DNA from: Clostridiaceae bacterium | GTDB taxonomy: Bacteria; Bacillota; Clostridia; Lachnospirales; Lachnospiraceae | NCBI GenBank assembly: GCA_009911065.1 | Contig: QXWR01000036.1 | Location: forward strand, 1 to 50,613 | Length of the DNA stretch: 50,613 nucleotides | Direction: 5' to 3' | In this document: piece by piece, positions 42,246 through 50,081 of the stretch | How the letters are laid out: every line of letters begins with the position of its first letter | Position numbering within the stretch: the stretch's first letter is position 1 | Position numbers and translations under genes: made by a program | The notes under the pieces: model-generated | The model's database searches: none | What the model saw: only the letters and a program-made list of their open reading frames with translations | What the model was told of the DNA's origin: nothing

Positions 42246-43616
42246 TTGAAGCGGACAATCAGCGTTATGACAGGGAAAGGCTCTGTCAACCACAACAGCA
42301 GAAAATTCCATGCAAAGAACACTGACCCGGAGCGGAGTTGTCTGAATGTGGAATACTGCAATGAAAATATCAAGGACGTATACCATGAATTATTTGATGA
42401 AGCACTCGCCCGGTACAATGAGAAGCAGACCAGAAGTGACCGCATAATTGATGATTATTATGGGAAAATCTGTTCCGGCAAACAGGAGAAGCCATTCCAT
42501 GAGATTATTTTACAAATCGGGAACAAGGACGATATGGGGGCAAAGACAGAGGACGGACAGCTTGCGGCAAAAATGCTTGATGAATATATGCAGGACTTTC
42601 AGCGGCGCAATCCTACATTGAGGGTGTTTTCTGCCTATCTCCATATGGACGAAGCAACGCCACATCTGCATATAGATTTTATACCCTATACGACTGGAAG
42701 CAAGCGGGGACTTGATACAAGGGTATCATTAAAAAAGGCACTGGCAGAACTTGGCTTTAAAGGCGGCACAAGGAGCGAAACAGAGCGTAACCAGTGGGTA
42801 GCGGCAGAAAAGGAACGGCTTGCGGAGATTATGTTACAACATGGTATTGAGTGGGAGAAAAAGGGAACACATGAGAAACATTTATCCGTTTTGGATTTTG
42901 AGAAAAAGGAGCGTGCAAAAGAAGTTGCCGAACTGGAGCAGACAATTTCCGGCAGTAAAGAGGAATTATCCTCTATTCTTCATCAGCAGATAACAGCAGG
43001 ACAGGAAACGGAACAGATACGGAAAGAGGGCGAAGCAATCCGACAGGAAGTATCAGAACTTTCCGCTACCAATTATCTGCTCAAAGAACAGACGGAACTA
43101 CTGGCAGGAGATAAAGAAAAACTGTTATCCAAAAATGAAAAGTTGGAGAAACAGCAGAAAAAGTTACAGCAGGAAATCAACAAAATGGTACAGTCAAAAG
43201 AGGATATGGAGCGAAATATACACGCCTATGATGAAGATGTGAAATGGCAGTTGGCAGAGCCGGGGGCATTGATGAGCGCAAAGAATTATCGGGATAAAAA
43301 AGCACTTCCGCTTGTGGAGAAATTAAAAGAAGTGGTAAAAAATCTGACTATCAAATGCGTACAGCTTACGGAGCAGGGAAAGAAGTTGACCGCCAAAGTG
43401 GACGGACAACAGAAACAGATTAGCCGCTTGACAGATAAGGTCATGGAGCAGAGCGACACCATAGACCGATTGCAGGAAAAAGCGACTGATTTAGGACGTT
43501 TGGAGCGTCATTTAGGCAGGGAACAGGTACAGTTGATAGTAGAACGGTCAAAGGCATTAGAACGGGCAGAAAAGGCAAATAAACGCCCAAAACGTGCCTT
43601 TGAAATGAGCCGATAA
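42246..43616 (+). CDS. Mob_Pre (MobV-type) relaxase
   Basis: A 456-aa mobilization enzyme that nicks oriT. The His-rich metal site is AYLHMDEATPHLHIDFIPY, and SVNHNSRKFHAKN with DPERSCLNVEY is the Mob_Pre N-terminus. Residues ~220-440 are a long coiled coil. The TTG at 42246 gives MKRTISVMTGKGSV and has AGGGAGAAAGGG 7 nt upstream; the first ATG (42267) has none. A small coiled-coil gene follows 19 nt later. Confidence 0.9.
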   Translation: MKRTISVMTGKGSVNHNSRKFHAKNTDPERSCLNVEYCNENIKDVYHELFDEALARYNEKQTRSDRIIDDYYGKICSGKQEKPFHEIILQIGNKDDMGAKTEDGQLAAKMLDEYMQDFQRRNPTLRVFSAYLHMDEATPHLHIDFIPYTTGSKRGLDTRVSLKKALAELGFKGGTRSETERNQWVAAEKERLAEIMLQHGIEWEKKGTHEKHLSVLDFEKKERAKEVAELEQTISGSKEELSSILHQQITAGQETEQIRKEGEAIRQEVSELSATNYLLKEQTELLAGDKEKLLSKNEKLEKQQKKLQQEINKMVQSKEDMERNIHAYDEDVKWQLAEPGALMSAKNYRDKKALPLVEKLKEVVKNLTIKCVQLTEQGKKLTAKVDGQQKQISRLTDKVMEQSDTIDRLQEKATDLGRLERHLGREQVQLIVERSKALERAEKANKRPKRAFEMSR

Positions 43617-43635
43617 GAAAGGGGATTGATAGGAT

Positions 43636-43950
43636 ATGACAGATATGGAGAAGAAAGTTATGATACGGTTGTGCGCTAAAATCGTGGCAGATACAGACCT
43701 TTACGAAACGGATAAGGAAGTGCAAAATCTAATAGATTGGGTATGCCTTTCGGAGCAGATAAAAGAGAACAATAATACAATCCGTAATCTGACCGGGGAA
43801 TATAAGAAGATAGAGCCGGATTGCCGGGAGGGAGTGCGGGCGCAGTTGGAGCGCATGAAAGAACTCTGCAAAGAGCGCAATAGTCTGTATGAGAAACAGA
43901 ACGATTTGAAAGGGCAGAAACAGCAGATAGAGAGGGCATTGGAGAGATAA
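43636..43950 (+). CDS. Small coiled-coil protein downstream of the relaxase
   Basis: A 104-aa charged, mainly helical protein (MTDMEKKVMIRLCAKIV; late ERMKELCKERNSLYEKQNDL). No function is recognised. It follows the relaxase by 19 nt and ends at a terminator, so it is probably the last gene of the mobilization operon. AAAGGGG lies upstream of the start. Confidence 0.7.
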   Translation: MTDMEKKVMIRLCAKIVADTDLYETDKEVQNLIDWVCLSEQIKENNNTIRNLTGEYKKIEPDCREGVRAQLERMKELCKERNSLYEKQNDLKGQKQQIERALER

Positions 43951-43955
43951 AAAGT

Positions 43956-43992
43956 GCCGGGGATTGACAGTGATAGAAAGTCATTCCCCGGC
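43956..43992. terminator. Hairpin terminator between mob operon and cargo
   Basis: GCCGGGGATTGAC pairs with GTCATTCCCCGGC (one mismatch, 11-nt loop). It has flanking A and T runs (AAAA before, GTTTCT after) and lies between convergent genes. Confidence 0.65.
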
Positions 43993-44409
43993 GTTTCTCA
44001 TGTCAAATTTATAGCCGACACCTAACACGGTTTTTATGTAGGTTGGGTTCTTGCTGTCCGGCTCTATCTTTTTTCGTAGATTGCAAATCACATTTCCAAC
44101 ACTCGAATGGCAGCTATCGCTATCCATGTTCCAGACGGCTTCAAATATCTGTGACCGTGTGAGGACAATGCCGGGATTGGAAGCAAGGAATATAAGGGTA
44201 CTGTATTCAAGACGGGTAAGGCTGACTTCTTTCCCGTCCCTAAGTACCCGGCGTTGGTGCTGTCTGATTTCCAGTCCCGGAAATGACAGGATAGAAACAG
44301 GAGCAACCTGTATAGGTTCAAGTTGTATACAATCAGATATTGCCATTATGATTTTGTCAATCGCTTTTTCCTCTTGTTCGTTAAGTGCTAATACTAATAA
44401 TTTACTCAT
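43981..44409 (-). CDS. Stand-alone OmpR/PhoB-type winged-helix regulator
   Basis: A 142-aa protein. The C-terminal trans_reg_C domain is complete (LEIRQHQRRVLRDGKEVSLT, LEYSTLIFLASNPG, and the YIKTVLGVGYKF end). The N-terminal ~45 residues do not form a receiver and have no phospho-acceptor Asp motif. It is therefore a receiver-less VanR/PhoB relative. Its start overlaps the stop of the flavoprotein gene (ATGA), so the two are one operon. There is no kinase nearby. It may sense no phosphate signal, or be a leftover from a truncated response regulator. Confidence 0.75.
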   Translation of the reverse strand: MSKLLVLALNEQEEKAIDKIIMAISDCIQLEPIQVAPVSILSFPGLEIRQHQRRVLRDGKEVSLTRLEYSTLIFLASNPGIVLTRSQIFEAVWNMDSDSCHSSVGNVICNLRKKIEPDSKNPTYIKTVLGVGYKFDMRNAGE

Positions 44410-45086
44410 ATCAGCACTTTAATACCTTGCTTTTTCCATTTAGATACAACACCTTGATACTGGCTTCCTTTTTTGATAACAAAAGGGAAAATTCCAAATC
44501 TGAATATTATAAAATGCTTAATCTTTTGGCATAAATAAGGTTTTTGCTTATATATGTCATTATAAAATTTATCCATTGCCCTGTTTACTCTGTTTTGTGT
44601 TTTAGAATCGCTTAATGGATTAGCAGAAAAGGGTACTTTAATGAAAAGTGAATTAGAAATAGTTGCCCCGGAATAAGACAATAATCTATTTAATACTTTA
44701 GAAGTATCCTTGCCACCATAATTTTCATATGTCGATATACTAACCGCATATTTTCTGAATAGTAATTGCTCTATCACAAAATGTCCTCGGTCAATTAGTA
44801 CTTTCATTTGCCCGGAAACATTGCTTGCATATGTGGGAGAGCCTATTATAATACCGTCTGCTGTTTCAATATTTTTTGATAAATTTTCAATGTCATCATT
44901 AAAAATACATTTACCACTTTCGTAGCATTTGCAACAGCCGACACAATATTTAAAATTTAAGTCTGCAACATTATAAAATTGAATTTCTACGTTAGGGTAA
45001 GTTCCCAATTTTTTATACATTTCATATAGTATCAATGCTGTTGCTCCGTTTTTTCTGTAGCTTCCATTTATTATTATAATCTTCAT
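44406..45086 (-). CDS. Iron-sulfur flavoprotein/NADPH-dependent FMN reductase family
   Basis: A 226-aa flavodoxin-like reductase. The N-terminal FMN loop is IIINGSYRKNGATALI, and a Cys cluster YCVGCCKCYESGKC (about residues 53-66) suits a [4Fe-4S] or redox site. GSPTYASNVSGQMKVLIDR is the second flavin loop. Such proteins reduce quinones, azo or nitro compounds, or oxygen species. The start at 45086 has AAAAGG and AAAGGGG upstream. It is divergent from an HxlR regulator, a very common pairing, so HxlR probably controls it. Confidence 0.85.
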   Translation of the reverse strand: MKIIIINGSYRKNGATALILYEMYKKLGTYPNVEIQFYNVADLNFKYCVGCCKCYESGKCIFNDDIENLSKNIETADGIIIGSPTYASNVSGQMKVLIDRGHFVIEQLLFRKYAVSISTYENYGGKDTSKVLNRLLSYSGATISNSLFIKVPFSANPLSDSKTQNRVNRAMDKFYNDIYKQKPYLCQKIKHFIIFRFGIFPFVIKKGSQYQGVVSKWKKQGIKVLI

Positions 45087-45183
45087 TCCTTTTCCCCTTT
45101 CATTTTTTATTATAGTGGTATATAATACTTTTTGAAAAGTACGAACTTTTTTGTATGATACTATCAAAAAGGAGAGTAATATT

Positions 45184-45519
45184 GTGAAAAAAGAACCTTG
45201 CTATCTTCAAAATTTTGGATATGAAAGATTTGAAACGATTGTGGGAATGATTGGTGGAAAATGGAAATTAAGAATAATATATATGTTGGCGTTTCATGAA
45301 GTGTTAAGATATGGGGAACTGAAACGCTTGCTTGCGCCAATCACGCATAAAATGTTGACAAGCCAATTAAAAGAGTTGGAAAAAGATGGGCTTATTGTTC
45401 GTAAGGAATATCCACAAGTTCCTCCAAAGGTCGAATACTATATGTCTGAAATGGGAAAAGGGTTAAGACCTGTAGTTAAAGCAATGTATGAATGGATTGA
45501 AAAATATGATATTAAGTAG
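45184..45519 (+). CDS. HxlR-family transcriptional regulator
   Basis: A 111-aa winged-helix MarR/HxlR protein: VGMIGGKWKLRIIYML, LRYGELKRLLAPITHKMLTSQLKELEKDGL and the wing VPPKVEYYMSE. HxlR/YodB-type proteins answer to electrophiles or quinones through Cys; here Cys is near the N-terminus (KKEPCYLQNFG). The GTG start at 45184 has AAAGGAGAG 9 nt upstream; ATG 45151 is less likely. It is divergent from the flavoprotein gene, with AAGT-N4-ACTT in the shared upstream region. Confidence 0.88.
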   Translation: MKKEPCYLQNFGYERFETIVGMIGGKWKLRIIYMLAFHEVLRYGELKRLLAPITHKMLTSQLKELEKDGLIVRKEYPQVPPKVEYYMSEMGKGLRPVVKAMYEWIEKYDIK

Positions 45520-45563
45520 GTAAGTGGAAATAGGGACAATAAATTTTTCCTTAATTATTATTT

Positions 45564-45591
45564 TTGACATGGTGCTAGCACCATGTAAGTT
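45564..45591 (+). promoter_or_regulatory. Perfect 18-bp palindrome overlapping a -35 hexamer
   Basis: CATGGTGCTAGCACCATG (45568-45585) is a perfect palindrome. It overlaps a TTGACA (45564-45569), while the -10 region after it is weak (TAAGTT). The look is that of a dimeric repressor operator (TetR/MarR-like) in a promoter. No matching regulator gene other than HxlR is adjacent. Confidence 0.6.
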
Positions 45592-45689
45592 AATGTAGAT
45601 AAGGGAAATAGTAATGTGACAGTTAGCAATATCAAGCGAATTGCCCATTTTTATGGAAAAATAGGCGGTTATGTGGTAATATATAGGTG

Positions 45690-45790
45690 CAAAGATAAAA
45701 ACACAACGCAAGGCAAACTTGCAGAACTGGTAGGTAGTCCAGTCGCACTATAATGGTGTAAGTAGCCCTCCCTCCTTAGGGTCGTCCATT
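45690..45790 (+). promoter_or_regulatory. yjdF-motif riboswitch leader
   Basis: The leader contains CACAACGCAAGGCAAACTTG, then GAACTGGTAGGTAGTCCAGTC and a GCCCTCCCTCC segment, which I recognise from the yjdF RNA motif. Known members sense azaaromatic compounds and control yjdF, and a yjdF gene follows 40 nt later. The limits are approximate and rest on memory of the motif. Confidence 0.75.
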
Positions 45791-45826
45791 CTTTGTTCAT
45801 TACAATTATTTTAAGGAGGAATTGTC

Positions 45827-46243
45827 ATGGACAAAGTATCGGGAAAGTTGACAGTATTTTTTGAAGAACCATTTTGGGTGGGAGTGTTTGAACGTGTATC
45901 GGATGGTAAGCTATCTGTATGCAAGGTTACGTTTGGAGCAGAACCAAAAGACTATGAGATTTATGATTTCGTTCTGAAAAATTACTATCGGTTACGATTT
46001 AGTCCGGCTGTGGCAACTAATGTAAAAGAAGCTGGTCGCAATCCTAAACGAGTACAACGTGAAGTGCGGAAACAGGTACAGAATACAGGGATAGGAACAA
46101 AATCGCAACAGGTTTTGAAATTACAGCAGGAACAGTTAAAAACTGAACGCGAGATTGTGAGCCGGGAACAGCGGGAAACGGAAAAACAAAGGCGGTTTGA
46201 ACTGAAACAGCAGAAAAGGAAAGAGAAGCATAGGGGTAGATAA
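45827..46243 (+). CDS. yjdF: YjdF-family protein
   Basis: A 138-aa protein of the YjdF/DUF2992 family: SGKLTVFFEEPFWVGVFER, CKVTFGAEPKDYEIYDFVL and a very basic, Gln/Lys/Arg-rich C-terminal helix. Its biochemical role is unknown; family knowledge links it to the response to azaaromatic compounds. AAGGAGG lies 7 nt before the start. It is preceded by its cognate riboswitch, so the gene and control RNA travel together on this element. Confidence 0.92.
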   Translation: MDKVSGKLTVFFEEPFWVGVFERVSDGKLSVCKVTFGAEPKDYEIYDFVLKNYYRLRFSPAVATNVKEAGRNPKRVQREVRKQVQNTGIGTKSQQVLKLQQEQLKTEREIVSREQRETEKQRRFELKQQKRKEKHRGR

Positions 46244-46344
46244 TGTTTGCAAAAATATTTTATGAATGAAGTATTTACACGATACAAAACTATACTATAT
46301 GTCTTTGCGATTACGTTAATGAGAAAGGGTGAATAAGTAAATTC

Positions 46345-47046
46345 ATGATAGGAGATTTAATAGAAAGTTTCAAAAATAGGTTGGATGATAATATATCAAA
46401 ATCAATAAAAGAAAATGATAAAAAATTGAGTGAGATTTCATTAAATATAGAAGTAATTGAAGAAATTACAAGTCACATTAATAATGATACTCAAATCATA
46501 TTAAAAGAAATAATACATGACTTGATTTCAGGTTTATATTCGGGATTGCAAGCTCTATATAGGAATGCCTATATTAGTTTGAGAAGTGGAATAGAATTAT
46601 CATTAACATATGTGTATTTTTTGGATCATAATTATGAATATTTATTTTGGAAGCAAGATAAGTATGATGTTAAATGGTCAGTGCTAGAAAATGAAAATAT
46701 AGGAGTGCTAAACAAAAAGTATCTTGCACTATTTTGTGAAGATGAATTTGAAAACTTATTTAGTCTATGTAGAAAAGTTTATAGGGATTGTTCTCAGTTT
46801 GTACATGGAAAATATGAATATATGTATACGGTAAAGCATCAGATAATAAATTATGATAAAAATACATTGATGGAATTTTTAAATATGTTTTACGATTTAA
46901 CTAACGTTATAATTGCATTCCTACTTATAAGGCACAGTAATTTAAACTTAGGTATTGATGAAACGTATAAAAAAATAATAGAAAAGAATTTAAAGAGGCT
47001 GCAATTAACTAATACATTAGAGAAGGTAAAGGGGTACTGGGAGTAA
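46345..47046 (+). CDS. HEPN-like protein (DUF5677-like), putative toxin of a two-gene system
   Basis: A 233-aa mainly helical protein. The only sharp motif is VYRDCSQFVHGKYEY, with Arg147-x6-His154, which fits the R-x4-6-H motif of HEPN ribonucleases and the S-x-F-V-H-G pattern of DUF5677-like proteins. The preceding LYRNAYISLRSGIELSLTYV helix supports a HEPN-type bundle. The gene is far more AT-rich than the backbone. It overlaps the start of the ATPase gene by one base (TAATG), so the two are coupled. Ribonuclease activity is inferred; it could be a non-catalytic HEPN. Confidence 0.6.
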   Translation: MIGDLIESFKNRLDDNISKSIKENDKKLSEISLNIEVIEEITSHINNDTQIILKEIIHDLISGLYSGLQALYRNAYISLRSGIELSLTYVYFLDHNYEYLFWKQDKYDVKWSVLENENIGVLNKKYLALFCEDEFENLFSLCRKVYRDCSQFVHGKYEYMYTVKHQIINYDKNTLMEFLNMFYDLTNVIIAFLLIRHSNLNLGIDETYKKIIEKNLKRLQLTNTLEKVKGYWE

Positions 47047-48677
47047 TGATAAGTTTTACGTTAAGAACAGAAGATTTATCAATAGAAGAAATTAGTAAAT
47101 TCTATGTTGATACAAAACATGATAGAGAGAACATAGAATTTTTAAAAAGTAATGTTACTGGGCTTTTGATAGGGAGCAGAGGAACAGGGAAGACTATGCT
47201 GCTTAAAGTTGCGGAAAAGGAGTTATTGGAGAACTTTGAAACAAATAAAATACTTCCTGTTTTTATTAGTTTTTCATCGGCTGCATTGGTGAATAATAAA
47301 GAAGAGAAATTTAAGAAATGGATGTTGTCAAAGATTTTATTTGCACTTCAAGGGCAATTAAAAGAATTAGGTTTATTAAAAACAAAAAATATTTTTTCGT
47401 TATTATTGGGAAAAGAGAGTGAAGAAACAGACGAGTTAGCAATAAAAATAAACCAACTGATTGAGAAATTGGAGAAATCATGGAAAAAAGGAGTATTTGA
47501 TGACGAATCAACAACGCCTTTTGTAGACGATATTGATTATTTTAAGCAGTTGATACATTCAATTTGTGATGAATTGAATATGAAAAGTATTATTTTTTTG
47601 TTTGATGAAGCTTGTCACAATTTTTTGCCTAAACAACAGAGGGAATTTTTTACGTTATTTAGAGATTTGAGAGATTCTAAAATCTGCTGCAAGGCTGCGG
47701 TGTATCCGGGAATAACATCATATGGGACATTTGAAGTTTTCCATGATTCTATTGTAAAAAGGGTAGAGAAAGATATTTTAGCTGAAGATTATGTGGAGAA
47801 AATGAGGGATATTATTGAACGTCAAGTAGATAATAGAACTTATAATATTTTGAGTCAAAATGGAGAATTGCTTGATTCGTTGATTTTTGCTGCGACAGGT
47901 AATCCTCGTGTACTGCTAAAAAGTATCTATGAAGCAAGTGAAAAATTAACATCATTAAAAAAGGCAAACGTTAATTCGACCCTAAAAGATTTTTATAGAA
48001 CCCAAATGTGGAATGAATATACGAAATTAGGCGAAAAGTTTAAGGCATATAAAGAAATAGTTGATTGGGGAAGAGAGTTTATAGAAGATAAAGTTTTGGT
48101 AGAAACACAAAATAAAAATGCACGTTCTGAGAATGAGGAAGATTATGACAAACAAACGATATATTTTATAATACATAAAGATGCCCCAGAATTAGTAAAG
48201 AAAGCGATAAGTATTTTAGAATATGCAGGAATTGTTGTTTTGCACACAGAAGGATATAAGATTAGAGGAAATGTATATAATAGATATCAGATAAATATGG
48301 GGATTGTTGCAGCAAGTACATCAGAACTGGATTTGTCTTCTTATATTAATAAATTAAGGAAAGGCTTGTCAATAAAGATAGTTACTGAATATGGAGCAAA
48401 TTCAGTAGCATTTAAAGAGTTAGAGCAAATAAAAAATAATATCAATTTAGATGATGGAGGGATTGATTTATTAGCACTATTAAATAAACCTATAGATATT
48501 TTGGATATATACGAATATCAAAAAAATGAAATCAAAAAAAAGGGATTTTGTAAGTTGATTGATATTTTAAATGCATCAGAATCGGATTTACAAAGAGCCT
48601 ATTTAATTGGACCGGTTAGAGCAAGAAATATTTACAATTTATCTATGAATGCTGTATTGGAATATATAATTGGATAA
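47046..48677 (+). CDS. ORC/STAND-like P-loop ATPase partner
   Basis: A 543-aa protein. Walker A is GLLIGSRGTGKTMLL (residues 43-50 form the loop) and Walker B IIFLFDEACHNF with Asp187-Glu188. The region around CKAAVYPGITSYGTF looks like sensor 1, and SLIFAATGNPRVLLKSIYE a sensor-2-like lid, as in Orc1/Cdc6 or AAA-like proteins. The C-terminal end has a helix-hairpin-helix-like segment (DLQRAYLIGPVRARNIYNLS). I do not recognise a named family. Coupling to the HEPN-like gene suggests it controls or activates that protein. It is the last gene of the element, the usual place for cargo. Confidence 0.7.
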   Translation: MISFTLRTEDLSIEEISKFYVDTKHDRENIEFLKSNVTGLLIGSRGTGKTMLLKVAEKELLENFETNKILPVFISFSSAALVNNKEEKFKKWMLSKILFALQGQLKELGLLKTKNIFSLLLGKESEETDELAIKINQLIEKLEKSWKKGVFDDESTTPFVDDIDYFKQLIHSICDELNMKSIIFLFDEACHNFLPKQQREFFTLFRDLRDSKICCKAAVYPGITSYGTFEVFHDSIVKRVEKDILAEDYVEKMRDIIERQVDNRTYNILSQNGELLDSLIFAATGNPRVLLKSIYEASEKLTSLKKANVNSTLKDFYRTQMWNEYTKLGEKFKAYKEIVDWGREFIEDKVLVETQNKNARSENEEDYDKQTIYFIIHKDAPELVKKAISILEYAGIVVLHTEGYKIRGNVYNRYQINMGIVAASTSELDLSSYINKLRKGLSIKIVTEYGANSVAFKELEQIKNNINLDDGGIDLLALLNKPIDILDIYEYQKNEIKKKGFCKLIDILNASESDLQRAYLIGPVRARNIYNLSMNAVLEYIIG

Positions 48678-48684
48678 GAGAATA

Positions 48685-48706
48685 AATGGCTCTATTTTGG
48701 CTCTAA
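48685..48706 (+). repeat. Paired 11-bp integrase arm-type repeats, right end of element 1
   Basis: AATGGCTCTAT and TTTGGCTCTAA stand head to tail in the same orientation as the pair at 38375-38396. They lie just after the ATPase gene and about 100 bp before the probable attR. Confidence 0.65.
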
Positions 48707-48807
48707 AAAAATGAACTGGCATAAAAACGAGAGCGATTTTTGAAGAATATGGATAATAAATCCATTATAAACCATAGAAAAATAACCAGTTCAAGTTATC
48801 CGCCGAG

Positions 48808-48815
48808 GAGTTCGA
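48808..48815 (+). other. Probable junction core between elements 1 and 2
   Basis: GAGTTCGA repeats the core in the guaA 3' end (38306-38313); upstream a CCGCCG block is also shared. It would be attR of element 1 and the left end of element 2. Confidence 0.45.
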
Positions 48816-48876
48816 GTGATGAAATGGGATTTAGAAAGCCAGTGTTTATGCGGGTTGCAAGCAAATTTGTTTAGGT

Positions 48877-48898
48877 ATTGGCAACGATTTGGCAACAT
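48877..48898 (+). repeat. Paired 11-bp arm-type repeats of element 2
   Basis: ATTGGCAACGA and TTTGGCAACAT stand head to tail about 65 bp from the junction core. They have the same spacing and position as the TGGCTCTA pair of element 1, but a different sequence, as expected for a different integrase. The rest of the 48716-48995 gap shows nothing else I can name. Confidence 0.55.
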
Positions 48899-48995
48899 TT
48901 CGGGTATCACTCGTTAGATAAAAGAATACTTCAATAACAGAAAAACCTTACTGATTTTCAGAAATGACAACTGAAAACTGGTAAGGTTTTTTCGT

Positions 48996-49556
48996 TCATT
49001 TTTTCTTCTTGCGCTTTGGTTCTTTCTTTTCTGTGCTTTCTGCTTCCTTAGCGGCTTCATTGATGAAGTCAAACAATTCTTGCGGAGGAACCTTTGCCCA
49101 GATTTGGTGGGTGTCAAGTTCTGGATATTTGTACCGCCATTCGTCATATTCTTCTTTGGTGATTTCGCCCTTTTCCAGTCTGGCGGCTTCTGACTGCCAT
49201 GCGTGGAACATTTTGAACATGGAAGAATAGGTGGAGTAATCGGACTTATCCAGACGCAGGCAGATTTCCCCGTCAATCTCACCGATTTTCAGCCCGTACA
49301 TATCTTCCAGCGCAAAGAGGGTGTGCATAAGCCCGATATTCGTATCAATGTCCGGCACGGTAAGGGCGTGGGTGCTGATACCGAATAGGTTCGCCATTTC
49401 TTTTACAAGGTCATGCTTCGGCACTCTGGATTCGGATTCATACTGTGCCATACGGACATCAGAGGTCTTTCCGAGGAAGCCGAGGATTTCGCCCAGTTGC
49501 TTTTGCGTCATGCCTTTTCTATTGCGAAAAAATTTGATACGTTTGCCGATTGCCAT
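48996..49556 (-). CDS. HTH (XRE) repressor of element 2
   Basis: A 186-aa regulator with helix-turn-helix MAIGKRIKFFRNRKGMTQKQLGEILGF and VRMAQYESESRVPKHDLVKEM. The rest is helical, and the C-terminus is strongly basic (KKEPKRKKKK). The start at 49556 has CGGAGG upstream; the frame extends to 49673 without support. A promoter lies at 49737-49765 on the minus strand. It occupies the same place as the element 1 repressor and probably represses the divergent xis-int genes. Confidence 0.88.
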   Translation of the reverse strand: MAIGKRIKFFRNRKGMTQKQLGEILGFLGKTSDVRMAQYESESRVPKHDLVKEMANLFGISTHALTVPDIDTNIGLMHTLFALEDMYGLKIGEIDGEICLRLDKSDYSTYSSMFKMFHAWQSEAARLEKGEITKEEYDEWRYKYPELDTHQIWAKVPPQELFDFINEAAKEAESTEKKEPKRKKKK

Positions 49557-49736
49557 AATCAAACCTCCGTTGTAGTGGTTAAGCACAGCCATGCCAGCTC
49601 GATTCCGCTGTGCTTCATCTCGCTGTGGCGGTGCGCCATATATGCCTGTCAAAAACCAGTCCAGCGTGTGCAAGCATCCGCCATCCTGTTTTCTGCCAGC
49701 CGTGCATGGCTGTACTTAAACAAATTTGTTGAATTT

Positions 49737-49765
49737 AGTATAACATGAGGAAATGGAAATAGCAA
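49737..49765 (-). promoter_or_regulatory. Sigma-A promoter of the element 2 repressor
   Basis: On the minus strand TTGCTA (49765-49760) and TATACT (49742-49737) are spaced by 17 nt. The leader to the repressor start is about 180 nt. Confidence 0.6.
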
Positions 49766-49770
49766 GAATA

Positions 49771-49864
49771 ACTTAAATAAAAAAAGTTAAGATTCTTTTG
49801 AAAACCACTTGACTTAACGTAATTTATTTAGTATTCTATATGCAGGACTTAAACAAAAACAGTT
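49771..49864. promoter_or_regulatory. Operator-like repeats around the element 2 xis-int promoter
   Basis: ACTTAAATAAAAAAAGTTAA (49771-49790), ACTTAACGTAATTTATTTAG (49811-49830) and ACTTAAACAAAAACAGTTA (49846-49864) are related ACTTAA...GTTA imperfect palindromes. The middle one overlaps the promoter. They are likely repressor sites. Confidence 0.5.
49808..49836 (+). promoter_or_regulatory. Sigma-A promoter of xis-int in element 2
   Basis: TTGACT (49808-49813) and TATTCT (49831-49836) are spaced by 17 nt, about 45 nt before the xis-like start. Confidence 0.65.
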
Positions 49865-49881
49865 AGAAAGGAGGAAGCTGA

Positions 49882-50061
49882 ATGACAGGAAAATCATTTA
49901 TGACAGTGGAGGAAGTGGCAGCAGAATTGCGTGTGTCGAAGTCAAAAGCCTACCAGATTGTAAGGGAACTGAATACAGAGTTACAGAAACAGGGCTATCT
50001 GACTGTGACAGGACGTGTGAACGCTACATTTTTTCATAAAAAGGTCTGTTACAGCGAATAA
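49882..50061 (+). CDS. Excisionase-like small HTH protein of element 2
   Basis: A 59-aa protein, MTGKSFMTVEEVAAELRVSK followed by SKAYQIVRELNTELQKQ, with the same winged-helix pattern as the 64-aa protein of element 1. AAAGGAGGAAG lies 6 nt before the start. It precedes the integrase by 20 nt. Excisionase function is inferred from size, fold and position. Confidence 0.78.
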   Translation: MTGKSFMTVEEVAAELRVSKSKAYQIVRELNTELQKQGYLTVTGRVNATFFHKKVCYSE

Positions 50062-50081
50062 GGAAGGAGAGTGATTACAAG

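Larger units (their letters stand above)
38306..48815 (+). mobile_element. Integrative mobilizable element 1 in guaA (~10.5 kb)
   Basis: It holds a repressor, Xis-like protein, tyrosine integrase, MobC-like protein, RepA-like ATPase, oriT-like hairpins and a Mob_Pre relaxase. Cargo comprises a redox/riboswitch group and a HEPN/ATPase pair. Paired 11-bp direct repeats containing TGGCTCTA occur near both ends (38375-38396 and 48685-48706), as expected for integrase arm sites. No type IV secretion genes are present, so it would be mobilized in trans. Confidence 0.8.

Noticed and set aside
38454..48677. Conjugative element with its own transfer apparatus
   Set aside because: No VirB4, coupling protein or other type IV secretion genes are present; only mobilization functions are seen.
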